This document shows positions 7,408 to 14,878 of a stretch of 64,000 nt of DNA, piece by piece. The stretch's first letter is position 1. The number at the start of each line of letters is the position of its first letter. Both the position numbers and the translations under genes were made by a program. A model generated the notes under the pieces. The model searched no databases, was not told the origin of the DNA, and saw only the letters and a program-made list of their open reading frames with translations. The stretch lies in assembly GCF_015350805.1 (NCBI RefSeq), contig NZ_JADKSG010000001.1:310001-374000 (forward strand). The letters run 5' to 3'. Source of the stretch: Herbiconiux sp. VKM Ac-1786 (GTDB lineage Bacteria; Actinomycetota; Actinomycetes; Actinomycetales; Microbacteriaceae).

Positions 7408-8858
7408 CGCTGGTCGCCGGGATCGATTCCTCCACGCAGAGCTGCAAGGTGACGGTGCGTGACCTGGTCACCGGCCGGTCCCTGCGCCAGGGCAGCGCCT
7501 CCCACCCCTCCCAGACCGTCGTCGATCCCGAGGTGTGGTGGACCGCCCTGCTCACTGCAGTGGAACGCGCCGGAGGCCTCGCGGACGTCGCAGCGATCTC
7601 GGTGAGCGGGCAGCAGCACACACCGGTCTTCCTGGACGGCGCCGGGAACGTCGTCTGCGACTCCCCGCTCTGGAACGACACCGGATCGCACGCCGCCATG
7701 GTGGCCCTGAACGAAGAACTCGGCCGCGAGGAGTGGATCCGCCGCACCGGGATCCCCCTCACGCTCTCCGACACCGCTCCCAAGGTCAGGTGGCTCCGCG
7801 ACGCCGATCCCGCCGCCGCCGCCCGTACGGAGGCGGTCGCCGTCGTGCACGACTGGCTCACCTGGCGGCTGATGGGTCACGGCATCGGTGACGGGCATCT
7901 CGACGACCTCGTCACCGACCGGTCCGAAGCGTCGGGCACCGCCTACTGGTCGCCGGACACGGGCGAGTACACACGGGATCTCTTCGAGCACGCGTTCGGG
8001 AAGACCGTCGTGCTGCCGCGCATCCTCGGACCCCTGGAGAGGTCGGGGTACACCGGAGCGGGCATCGCGGGCATCCCGGCCGGCATTCCGATCGGAGTGG
8101 GCAGTGGTGACAACGCCGCGGCCGCGCTCGCCCTCGGACTGGCCGAGGGGGACGCGGTGCTGTCGCTCGGCACGTCCGGGGTCGTCTACGCCCGGTCCGC
8201 GCATCCGGTGCACGACTACGACGGATACGTCTGCAATTACGCCGACGCGACCGGCGACCACCTCCCGCTGGTGGCCACGTTGAACGCCGCCCGCAACTTC
8301 GAGGTCGGGGCGGCCCTGCTCGGCTGTTCCTTGGACGAGTTCTCCGAGTTGGCGTTGCAGGCGCGACCGGGTGCCGCCGGCCTCACCCTGCTCCCGTTCT
8401 TCCTGGGTGAGCGCACACCCGACCTGCCGCACGCGCGTGGCACCCTTCTGAACGCCTCGCTGGACAACTTGACCCGGTCGAACTTCGCACGCTCCGTGAT
8501 CGAGGGGACGCTCGCCGGCCAGGTCGCCATGCTCGGCAGCCTCGCGGCGTGCGACGTGCCGGTGCATCGGCTGCTCCTGATCGGTGGAGCGGCCGCCAGC
8601 CCGGCCGTGCAGCAGATCCTGGCGGAGATGGTCTCGATGCCGGTGGCCGTTCCCGACGCCGACGAGTACGTGGCGAAGGGCGCGGCGATGCAGGCCTCCG
8701 GGGCGCTGACCGGAGGATTCCCCGCCTGGGACGTCGAGCTCCGGGAGTTGCCGCGTGCTCCTCTGGCGGCTCGGATCACCGATCAGCACGAGGCGGCGAA
8801 AGAGCTGATGGGCTATCCGTCGACACGGGCCCAGGCTGCGGTGCTGACGTCGGGATAG
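7404..8858 (+). CDS. xylB: Xylulokinase-like FGGY kinase (second of three)
   Basis: The 484-residue kinase matches xylulokinases. It opens LVAGIDSSTQSCKVTV, has SVSGQQHTPVFLD near residue 68 (the XylB SGQQH motif), SPLWNDTG near 90, GSGDNAAAALALGL near 235 and LSLGTSG near 255, and ends with LLLIGGAAASPAVQQILAEM. It would convert D-xylulose (or a related ketose) to the 5-phosphate. The ATG overlaps the stop of the preceding kinase (ATGA), and AAGGAG lies just upstream. It sits with an aldolase and two other kinases, an arrangement unlike a standard xylose operon, since no xylose isomerase is present in the window. Confidence 0.88.
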   Translation: MTLVAGIDSSTQSCKVTVRDLVTGRSLRQGSASHPSQTVVDPEVWWTALLTAVERAGGLADVAAISVSGQQHTPVFLDGAGNVVCDSPLWNDTGSHAAMVALNEELGREEWIRRTGIPLTLSDTAPKVRWLRDADPAAAARTEAVAVVHDWLTWRLMGHGIGDGHLDDLVTDRSEASGTAYWSPDTGEYTRDLFEHAFGKTVVLPRILGPLERSGYTGAGIAGIPAGIPIGVGSGDNAAAALALGLAEGDAVLSLGTSGVVYARSAHPVHDYDGYVCNYADATGDHLPLVATLNAARNFEVGAALLGCSLDEFSELALQARPGAAGLTLLPFFLGERTPDLPHARGTLLNASLDNLTRSNFARSVIEGTLAGQVAMLGSLAACDVPVHRLLLIGGAAASPAVQQILAEMVSMPVAVPDADEYVAKGAAMQASGALTGGFPAWDVELRELPRAPLAARITDQHEAAKELMGYPSTRAQAAVLTSG

Positions 8859-8918
8859 GGCACTCTGGGGCCGAGCGCCTAAACTCACGTCCGACTCTGT
8901 CGAGTGAAGAGGAGCCCC

Positions 8919-10298
8919 GTGAGCACCCTGCGAACGCCCGTCTCCTGCGGCGTCGACATCGGGAGCACCAACGCCAAGGTGGTGGCTCTCGACCGTGACG
9001 GCACGGTCGTCGCCCGAGCCGTCCGAAGGACGCCGCGCGACCCGGAAGGCCTCTGGATCGACGGAGACGCTCTCTTCGCAGCCGTCGAGGAGATGGTGCT
9101 CGAGGTCTGCGGCCAGCGCTTCGAAGTGCACGCCGTCTGCTGCGCGGGCGTGGGCGAGGACGGCGTGCTCGTCGACGCCGACCGTCGCCCGCTCACCCGG
9201 GCACTGGCCTGGTTCGATCCCCGGCGCGGCGGGATCTTCCGGGAGCTCGCACCGCTGCTCGACGGCGAGGCCGGGTTCGACACGGAGGCTGATCCGGTGC
9301 GCACCCTCGTGGGGTGGAGCTGGGCGCGCCGTCAGCCGGGGAGCGGTGCCGCTTCGGCGTGGGTGGCCCTCAGTGATCTCCCGGGGGTGCGCTGGAGCGG
9401 GCATCCGTTCATCAGCGACACGCTCGCCTCACGCACCGGAGCGTGGCGCTCACTCGATCGCGCCTGGGCGATGGACCGAGTCGATCTGACCCTGGGCTCG
9501 GGCGAGCTGCTGCCGGTAGTCGTGGCCACGGGTGACACGGTGGGAGCGTTCGATTCGCCCGGGCTGAGGTCGGCGGGCGTGCTCGCCACGGACGCCGTCG
9601 TCGTGGCCGGCGGGCACGACCACCCGATCGGCGGGTGGGGCGTCGATCAGCTGGTGCCCGGAGCCGTGCTCGACTCGATGGGGACCGCTGAGGTGGTGGT
9701 CGCGCAGGCCCCCGGGCCGGTCGCCGTGCGGCCGGAGGCCGTCGACGTCGCACCGGGCATCCGGTCGCACGGGACGACCCTGCTGCGGGTCGAGGAGCTG
9801 AGCCGCAATGTGGAGTGGGCCGCGCAGGACCCGGCCGTGGCGCACCAGCTCCGGGCGCTGCTCGAGGGTGGGGTCGCGCCGCTGCCGCTGCTGGAGGAAG
9901 GCCTGTTCGAACCGGGACGCCGAGGAGGCGGGCGGCCGTCGTACGCGCTGGGCGCGCCCCAGGATCCGCTGGCGCGGGCGTCGGCGGTGCTGGGAGCGTT
10001 GGCGTGCGCGGGGAGGGATGCCGTGGACGCGGTGCGGGAAGGGCTCGCCGGCGGACGGGAGGTGCGCCTCGCCGGCGGGTGGGTGCGCTCGCCCGGCTGG
10101 GTGGAGATCAAGACCGCAGTGAACGGCTACCGCACCGCCGTCATCCTCGAACCCGAGGTGACCGCGGTGGGAGCAGCGCTCCTCGCGGCCCGGGCCCGGG
10201 GCTGGCAGCCCGACCCCGCGCGGGCGCTGGGGGGCTCTCAGCTCGCGGCGACGTTCACCTCGAGCGGCACGACGTCGGTGAGCACCCACGTCTCGTAG
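8919..10298 (+). CDS. FGGY-family carbohydrate kinase (third of three)
   Basis: This 459-residue kinase starts STLRTPVSCGVDIGSTNAKVV, with the phosphate-binding GVGEDGVLVD near residue 85, LAWFDPRRGG near 103, GGHDHPIGGWG near 235, then SMGTAE and a C-terminal GWVRSPGWVEIKTAVNG. GTG 8919 is chosen as start because GAAGAGGAG precedes it; an ATG-like upstream start is not supported. It resembles the first kinase more than the XylB-like one. The last 61 bases overlap the convergent gntR gene. Substrate unknown; a second phosphorylation before aldol cleavage is one reasonable role. Confidence 0.82.
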   Translation: MSTLRTPVSCGVDIGSTNAKVVALDRDGTVVARAVRRTPRDPEGLWIDGDALFAAVEEMVLEVCGQRFEVHAVCCAGVGEDGVLVDADRRPLTRALAWFDPRRGGIFRELAPLLDGEAGFDTEADPVRTLVGWSWARRQPGSGAASAWVALSDLPGVRWSGHPFISDTLASRTGAWRSLDRAWAMDRVDLTLGSGELLPVVVATGDTVGAFDSPGLRSAGVLATDAVVVAGGHDHPIGGWGVDQLVPGAVLDSMGTAEVVVAQAPGPVAVRPEAVDVAPGIRSHGTTLLRVEELSRNVEWAAQDPAVAHQLRALLEGGVAPLPLLEEGLFEPGRRGGGRPSYALGAPQDPLARASAVLGALACAGRDAVDAVREGLAGGREVRLAGGWVRSPGWVEIKTAVNGYRTAVILEPEVTAVGAALLAARARGWQPDPARALGGSQLAATFTSSGTTSVSTHVS

Positions 10299-10990
10299 TA
10301 GTCGAATCGGATCGCGTCCTGGTTCCAGGAGAGCGAACCCACGCGGAGTGCCGGCTCGTCCTCGCCGACTCCCAGCGCGGTGGCGATCTCGGGCGGCGTA
10401 CGCAGCGCGTGGATGACCCGGCGAGCGCCGGCCGTGATGAAGCCGGCTCCGCGCAGCGCCTGGTTGACGGAACCCGAACCGTCGAGCACGTCCTTCGCCG
10501 CCGAGACGACCTCGCCGCTCGCCCTCGGGAACCAGTTCGTGCTGTACATCGCCGGCCGCCCCTCGAGGGACCGCACCCTGACGAGTTCGAAGGCGTCGTC
10601 GCCCGGCTCCGTCTGGAGGAGCTGTGCTACATGCTCGGGTGGCTCCGTGAACCGCGCACGCAGGACCTCGGTCTCGATCCCGCCCTGTCCGTGCTGGATC
10701 TGCGATTCGAGGAAGCCCTGCGAGTCCTGGATGATCCACCCCGACGACTCGCTCGGCTTGGCGGCGAAGACCCCTCGGCGGGGCACCCTGCGGGCGAACC
10801 CCTCGGTCTCGAGCTTCAGGAAGGTCTGACGGACGGTCGCGCGCGACAGACCGTACTCCCGGCAGAGCTCCAACTCGCTGGGGAGCCGCGCACCATCGGG
10901 GAAGACGCCCCCCGCGATCTGCTCGCGCAGGATGTCGAACAACTGCTCGTAATAGGGAACAGCGGAGTCCCGCTCGATCGTCGTGACCAT
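10238..10990 (-). CDS. GntR-family regulator, HutC/UTRA type
   Basis: The 250-residue regulator has an N-terminal winged helix (AVPYYEQLFDILREQIAGG, LPSELELCREYGLSRATVRQT, RRVPRRGVF at 10-75) and a C-terminal UTRA ligand-binding domain (ELVRVRSLEGRPAMYSTNWF, then AIRFDYYETWV). HutC-type regulators sense sugar phosphates or other metabolites and usually repress. It lies at the end of the kinase operon but points the other way, and its 3' end overlaps the third kinase by 61 bases. Start ATG 10990 follows GGAGGA. A site matching one in the aldolase promoter sits 40 bases upstream, so it probably regulates itself and the cluster. Confidence 0.93.
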   Translation of the reverse strand: MVTTIERDSAVPYYEQLFDILREQIAGGVFPDGARLPSELELCREYGLSRATVRQTFLKLETEGFARRVPRRGVFAAKPSESSGWIIQDSQGFLESQIQHGQGGIETEVLRARFTEPPEHVAQLLQTEPGDDAFELVRVRSLEGRPAMYSTNWFPRASGEVVSAAKDVLDGSGSVNQALRGAGFITAGARRVIHALRTPPEIATALGVGEDEPALRVGSLSWNQDAIRFDYYETWVLTDVVPLEVNVAAS

Positions 10991-11029
10991 CAGTCCTCCT
11001 CCGCCGGCCTCATCGCAATACCCGCTTGC

Positions 11030-11050
11030 GTATGGACAGACTAGACAACA
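11030..11050 (-). promoter_or_regulatory. Putative autoregulatory operator upstream of gntR
   Basis: It is identical at 18 of 21 bases to 5023-5043. On the gntR coding strand it contains TTGTCTAGTCTGTCC, and GTCTAGTC differs by one base from a perfect GTCTAGAC palindrome. It lies 40-60 bases before the gntR start codon, where a repressor would overlap the promoter. It could also influence the divergent beta-lactamase gene 80 bases away. Confidence 0.65.
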
Positions 11051-11129
11051 GTGGTGCCTGGAAGCGGGTAAATCAAGCACTGGCGGCAGCGGCTCCGTCT
11101 ACCATCGCACATCGAGCACACTGGAGGGC

Positions 11130-12047
11130 ATGCCCCGAATCACTGCGCGCGTCGCCGCGGGCGCCCTGCTCGTGGTCGCTCTTCCCCTTTCGGGGTGCGG
11201 TTCCGCCCCGTCGGCGGCTCCGAGTTCGGCGACCACGACGGCTCCGTCGGCCTCAGCGTCGACGCCTGCACCCGAGATCGACGTGAGCGCGCCGCTGGCC
11301 GCGATGGAGGCCGAGTACGGCGTCAGGGTGGGGGTCAGCGCCCTCGCCGCCGACGGCAGTGCCGTCGAGTACCGCGCCGACGAGCGGTTCGGCTATGCCT
11401 CGACTCTCAAGGTCTTCGCCGCCGGCCTGCTGCTCGCGACCACGACCCCCGCCGAGCGCTCGGCGACCGTCACGTGGACCCAGGCCGACCTCGACGCCGC
11501 CGGCTTCTCCCCCGCCACCACCGAGCACCTCGACGACGGCCTCACGCTCGAACAGCTCGCCGAGGCCGCCGTGCGCCAGAGCGACAACACCGCGCTGAAC
11601 CTGGTGCTCGAGGCGGTGGGCGGGCCGGATGCTCTGCAGCGGTTCCTCCGCGGCCTCGGTGACCCCACCACCGTGGTCACCGCGGACGAGCCCGAGCTCA
11701 ACACAGTGACCGAGGGCAGCGACGCCAACACCACGACCCCGGCCGCCTTCACCGCGGCGCTCGAGGCGCAGCTGCAGGACGAGGCGGTGGCCGGCACCCT
11801 GCTGACGTGGATGTCGGGCAACGCGACCGGCGACGCCCTCATCCGCGCCGGCGCACCCGCGGGCTGGGTCGTCGCGGACAAGTCGGGCGGGGCGGGCGGC
11901 ATCCGCAACGACATCGCGGTGGTGACGAGGCCCGACGGCGAGCGCATCCTGCTCAGCATCCTGACCACGAAGACCGATCCGGACGCTGACAACGACGACG
12001 CGGTGGTCGCCGAGACGGCCCGGGCCGTTCTCGGTGGGCTCCAGTGA
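11130..12047 (+). CDS. Class A beta-lactamase, lipoprotein form
   Basis: The 305-residue serine hydrolase carries all class A marks: the catalytic S91-T-L-K94, S151-D-N153, the omega-loop EPELN with general base E187, and K251-S-G253 in place of KTG. A signal peptide ends in the lipobox LPLSGCGS, so it should be lipid-anchored outside the membrane, followed by an Ala/Ser/Thr-rich linker. It would hydrolyse penicillins and similar drugs; the spectrum cannot be read from sequence. Start ATG 11130 has CTGGAGG; an upstream frame through the gntR promoter is rejected. A possible -10 is TACCAT at 11100. No regulator of the BlaI type is adjacent. Confidence 0.92.
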   Translation: MPRITARVAAGALLVVALPLSGCGSAPSAAPSSATTTAPSASASTPAPEIDVSAPLAAMEAEYGVRVGVSALAADGSAVEYRADERFGYASTLKVFAAGLLLATTTPAERSATVTWTQADLDAAGFSPATTEHLDDGLTLEQLAEAAVRQSDNTALNLVLEAVGGPDALQRFLRGLGDPTTVVTADEPELNTVTEGSDANTTTPAAFTAALEAQLQDEAVAGTLLTWMSGNATGDALIRAGAPAGWVVADKSGGAGGIRNDIAVVTRPDGERILLSILTTKTDPDADNDDAVVAETARAVLGGLQ

Positions 12048-12051
12048 GAAG

Positions 12052-12612
12052 TCAGTCGCCCCGCGAGAGCGGCTTCCGCCAGATCTGGTAGTCGCAGGCG
12101 ACCGCGAGCGAGGTGGCCAGGTCGGGGAAGTCCTCGGCGAAGTCCCGGCTGTCCACCGCGCGGTAGCCGGCCCGCGAGTACCAGTCGGCCAGCCGCACCT
12201 TCGACTCCTGCACGCGGTCGCCCGGCACGAGCAGCTCGAGCTGCATCTCCGCGGCTCCGGCCGATCGGGCGTGCTCCTCGGCGGCGGCCACGAGGGCGCG
12301 GCCGACCCCGGTGCCGTGGACGGACGAGTCGGCGGCGAGCATCCCGAACCCCCACACGGCCTCGTCGAGGCGGTGCACGCGCACGCACCCCACCACGCGA
12401 TCGTCGACCCGGGCTGCCACGATCTCGGATGCCCGGATGAGCCCACGCAGCTCCTCGACACCCACCCGCTTCGTTCCAGCGACCCACATCCCCGCCTCGC
12501 CGACGGCGTAGGCGTGGTTGACGATCTCGACGAGCCGCTCCACGAGTGCCGCGTCCTCCACGACACCCGGATCGAGCAAGTCGGTCACGAGCGTCCCGAG
12601 TTCGTCTGCCAT
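12052..12612 (-). CDS. GNAT-family N-acetyltransferase
   Basis: This 186-residue acetyltransferase has the GNAT core: an N-terminal helix pair, VVGCVRVHRLDEAVWGFGMLAAD, the acetyl-CoA loop HGTGVGRALVAAAEEHARS near residues 115-135, then MQLELLVPGD and LADWYSRAGYRAV. It transfers an acetyl group to an amine on an unknown small molecule or protein. Transcription appears leaderless: TAGAGT sits six bases before the ATG. It converges with the beta-lactamase gene, with only four bases between the stops. Confidence 0.88.
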   Translation of the reverse strand: MADELGTLVTDLLDPGVVEDAALVERLVEIVNHAYAVGEAGMWVAGTKRVGVEELRGLIRASEIVAARVDDRVVGCVRVHRLDEAVWGFGMLAADSSVHGTGVGRALVAAAEEHARSAGAAEMQLELLVPGDRVQESKVRLADWYSRAGYRAVDSRDFAEDFPDLATSLAVACDYQIWRKPLSRGD

Positions 12613-12659
12613 GGGGCGACTCTACTGACGTTCGCCCGAACGGCTTGCTTGCGAGGTGG

Positions 12660-12926
12660 CTACCTGCGGTACGCATCTCGCCGGCGAGTGACGGTCACGA
12701 TCTCGATCACGACCTGCTGGTCGAGCACGCGGTAGATCACGCGGTACTCGCCGCGCCGCGCCGAATAGAGCGGGTGCAGAGGTTCTCGCAGCTGTTTGCC
12801 CACCCGCTTCGGGTTCTCGCGGAGAGCGCCCATGATGAACTCGAACGCCGCCGCCGCGACCTTCTCGGGCAGCTGCTCGGCGAGTGCGCGAGATGCGGCG
12901 CGCGTGAAGCGGACCTCGAATGTCAC
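12660..12926 (-). CDS. RelE/ParE-family toxin
   Basis: This 88-residue toxin has the compact RelE fold: MTFEVRFTRAASRALAEQLP, a helix pair, then LREPLHPLYSARRGEYRVIYRVLDQQVVIEIVTVTRR, with basic residues (R, K, R) where RelE-type ribonucleases bind mRNA in the ribosomal A site. It probably cleaves translated mRNA when free of its partner. The GTG start overlaps the antitoxin stop in GTGA, so the two are translated together with antitoxin first, the usual order. Confidence 0.93.
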   Translation of the reverse strand: MTFEVRFTRAASRALAEQLPEKVAAAAFEFIMGALRENPKRVGKQLREPLHPLYSARRGEYRVIYRVLDQQVVIEIVTVTRRRDAYRR

Positions 12927-13207
12927 TCGGGGAGCCGCCCGGCGCGACGCATCGCCTCCCGGACGTCCTCGGCCGAGCGGGTCTCGCCGTCGGCGAGGTC
13001 GCCGAGGCCGATACGGATGGCCTCCACCGTCTCGCTGTCGCCGAGGATCTCGACCGTCTCGATCAGCGAGTCGTAGTCGTCGGCGCCCAGGATGACGGCG
13101 GCCCGCGCGCCGTTGCGCGTCACATCGAATCGTTCATGGGTGGTCGAGGCCGACTCGACGATCTTGGAGAAGTTCGCGCGGGCTTCGGCGACAGGGATGA
13201 CAGCCAT
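12923..13207 (-). CDS. YefM/Phd-family antitoxin
   Basis: The 94-residue protein begins MAVIPVAEARANFSKIVESA and continues FDVTRNGARAAVILGADDYDSL, the standard Phd/YefM DNA-binding half, followed by a charged C-terminal tail (RSAEDVREAMRRAG) that would wrap the toxin. It neutralises the RelE partner and represses the operon. A long upstream extension of this frame is not real: TAGAAT at 13215-13220 lies seven bases before ATG 13207 and suggests a leaderless message. Confidence 0.93.
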   Translation of the reverse strand: MAVIPVAEARANFSKIVESASTTHERFDVTRNGARAAVILGADDYDSLIETVEILGDSETVEAIRIGLGDLADGETRSAEDVREAMRRAGRLPE

Positions 13208-13346
13208 GTACAGAATTCTAGCGCACGGCGTCTTCCGCAGGCGAGGGAAGATTCGTCGATGGTCGGAGAGCGGGGTCTGTCGGGCGTCGGGGGTGGGGCG
13301 TAGGTTGATGAGCGACGGCAGCAACCGCCGGCGATTGGAGAAACCC

Positions 13347-13604
13347 ATGGCAATCAACGACGACGACATCACCACCGAGGGTGCAGGCGGCGGCGAAGGC
13401 ACCGCTGACGGCGGCGCCAACCCCGGCGGCCACGACGGCGGGGCCGATGGCTCGGCTTCGGCCGGCGAGGGCACCGCAGACGGCGGCGCGAACGCCGACG
13501 GCCACGACGGCGGAGCCGACGGCTCGGCCGACGAGGGCGAGGGCACCGCAGACGGCGGCGCCAACCCTGGCGGCCACGACGGCGGGGCCGACGGCTCGGC
13601 GTGA
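13347..13604 (+). CDS. Repeat-containing Gly/Asp-rich peptide, possible RiPP precursor
   Basis: An 85-residue peptide of unrecognised family. A 15-residue acidic N-terminus (MAINDDDITTEGAGG) precedes three near-identical 24-residue units: residues 16-39, 40-63 and 64-85 (last one 22). Each reads GEGTADGGAN, then PG or AD, then GHDGGADGSA. It has no Cys, Lys, Arg or aromatic residue and would be strongly acidic. It looks like a leader plus multiple cores. GGAG lies six bases before ATG 13347; another ATG at 13308 would add 13 residues (SDGSNRRR...) and has a poorer site. Its TGA overlaps the GTG of the JmjC oxygenase (GTGA), which ties its synthesis to that enzyme. Substrate role is an inference from context. 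Confidence 0.7.
   Translation: MAINDDDITTEGAGGGEGTADGGANPGGHDGGADGSASAGEGTADGGANADGHDGGADGSADEGEGTADGGANPGGHDGGADGSA
13392..13601 (+). repeat. Three tandem 72-bp coding repeats
   Basis: Units run 13392-13463, 13464-13535 and 13536-13601; the third lacks the final two codons. Variation is mostly silent third-base change plus two substituted dipeptides, so the repeat is conserved at protein level. The units define the repeated part of the putative precursor peptide. Confidence 0.9.
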
Positions 13605-14878
13605 CGATCGACATCGAGCGCGGGTCGGTCGCCCGGCCCGCGCTCTCCCGCTGCATCTCGGTCGCTCCGGAGGAGTTCGACCGGGAGTTCTGGGGGCGGA
13701 AGCCCCTCCTCACCAAGGCTGAGAACCTTCCCGAGGGCTTCACCGACCTGATGACCGAGGCCGCGGTCGACGAGCTCGTCAGCTCGCGCGGGCTGCGCAC
13801 ACCCTTCATCCGCATGGCGCACGAGGGCTCGGTGCTGTCCCCCGCGACGTACACCGCGCCGGGCGGCTTCGGCGCCGAGGTCGGCGACCAGGTCAGCTCC
13901 GAGAAGGTGCTCCAGGAGTTCGCCGCCGGTGCCACGATCGTGCTGCAGGGTCTTCACCGCACCTGGCCGCCGCTGATCGACTTCACCCGACGGCTCGTCG
14001 ATGACCTCGGGCATCCGATCCAGGTGAACGCCTACATCACCCCCGCCTCCTCGCGCGGGTTCGACCCCCACTACGACGTGCACGACGTGTTCGTGCTGCA
14101 GATCGCGGGCGAGAAGCACTGGCGCATCCACGCCCCGGTGCACGTCGACCCCCTGCGCGATCAGCCCTGGGGCGACCACCGCGCCGAGGTGGCCGAGGCC
14201 GCCACGCACGAGCCCGTGATCGATGCCGTCTTCCAGCCGGGAGACGCGCTCTATCTCCCGCGCGGGTGGATCCATTCGGCCGAGGCGCTCGGCGGCACGA
14301 GCGTGCACCTCACCATCGGCGTCGCCGCCTACACGCGCGCCGACGTGGTGCAGGCGCTGATCGGGTCGCTCGGTGACGTCGCGTCGCTGCGGTCGTCCTT
14401 GCCCGCGGGGCTCGACTTCTCCGACCCCGCTGCGCTGAAGTCGGTGGTCGACGAGACCCTCGCCGCGGTGCAGCAGGCGTTCGCCCAGATGGCCGGCAGC
14501 GGCTCCGTTGCCATCGGCGAGGCGGATGCGGTGGTCACCGTCTCGAACAGCCTCGCCTCCCGCTTCGCCTCGGCCACGCGCCCCGAGCCGGTGTCCCCGC
14601 TCGCCACGGTCGACTTCATCGCGGCCCTCGACGAGACGTCACGGGTGCGCTGGCGCGGCTCGCTGCACGCCGCCGTCGAGCTGACGAGCGACGGGAAGAG
14701 CGTGCGCATCCGCACCGCGAGCAAGACCGTGGCGCTGCCGGCCGAGGCCGAGGCGGCGGTGCGGCGACTGCACGAGGGCGGCGAGCTCGCGCTCGCCGAG
14801 CTGCCGGGGCTCGACGCCGCCAGCGCGGTGGTCGTCGTGCGGCGACTGCTGCGCGAGGGCGTCCTGGTTCCTGCGTGA
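13601..14878 (+). CDS. JmjC/cupin-4 domain 2-oxoglutarate oxygenase
   Basis: The 425-residue protein is a cupin-4/JmjC hydroxylase related to bacterial YcfD (RoxA) and MINA53/NO66. The Fe(II) facial triad is visible as H157-Y-D159 and H225 (GWIHSAEA), inside DPHYDVHDVFVLQIAGEKHW and YLPRGWIHS. A C-terminal part after about residue 330 looks like the family's winged-helix/dimer region. It should hydroxylate a protein or peptide side chain (Arg, His, Asn or Asp in known relatives) using O2 and 2-oxoglutarate. The GTG start overlaps the repeat peptide stop and its own stop overlaps the next gene (GTGA at both joins), so three products are made together. The adjacent peptide rich in His, Asp and Asn is the obvious candidate substrate. 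Confidence 0.88.
   Translation: MTIDIERGSVARPALSRCISVAPEEFDREFWGRKPLLTKAENLPEGFTDLMTEAAVDELVSSRGLRTPFIRMAHEGSVLSPATYTAPGGFGAEVGDQVSSEKVLQEFAAGATIVLQGLHRTWPPLIDFTRRLVDDLGHPIQVNAYITPASSRGFDPHYDVHDVFVLQIAGEKHWRIHAPVHVDPLRDQPWGDHRAEVAEAATHEPVIDAVFQPGDALYLPRGWIHSAEALGGTSVHLTIGVAAYTRADVVQALIGSLGDVASLRSSLPAGLDFSDPAALKSVVDETLAAVQQAFAQMAGSGSVAIGEADAVVTVSNSLASRFASATRPEPVSPLATVDFIAALDETSRVRWRGSLHAAVELTSDGKSVRIRTASKTVALPAEAEAAVRRLHEGGELALAELPGLDAASAVVVVRRLLREGVLVPA

Noticed and set aside
6870-9404. 844-codon minus-strand ORF opposite the FGGY kinases
   Set aside because: The product is low-complexity (Arg, Gly, Asp, His-rich), without motifs, and covers three well-supported kinase genes.
13092-13346. 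Upstream extension of the repeat-peptide ORF (start at 13092)
   Set aside because: It overlaps the antitoxin gene and promoter; a ribosome site at 13337-13340 favours the start at 13347.
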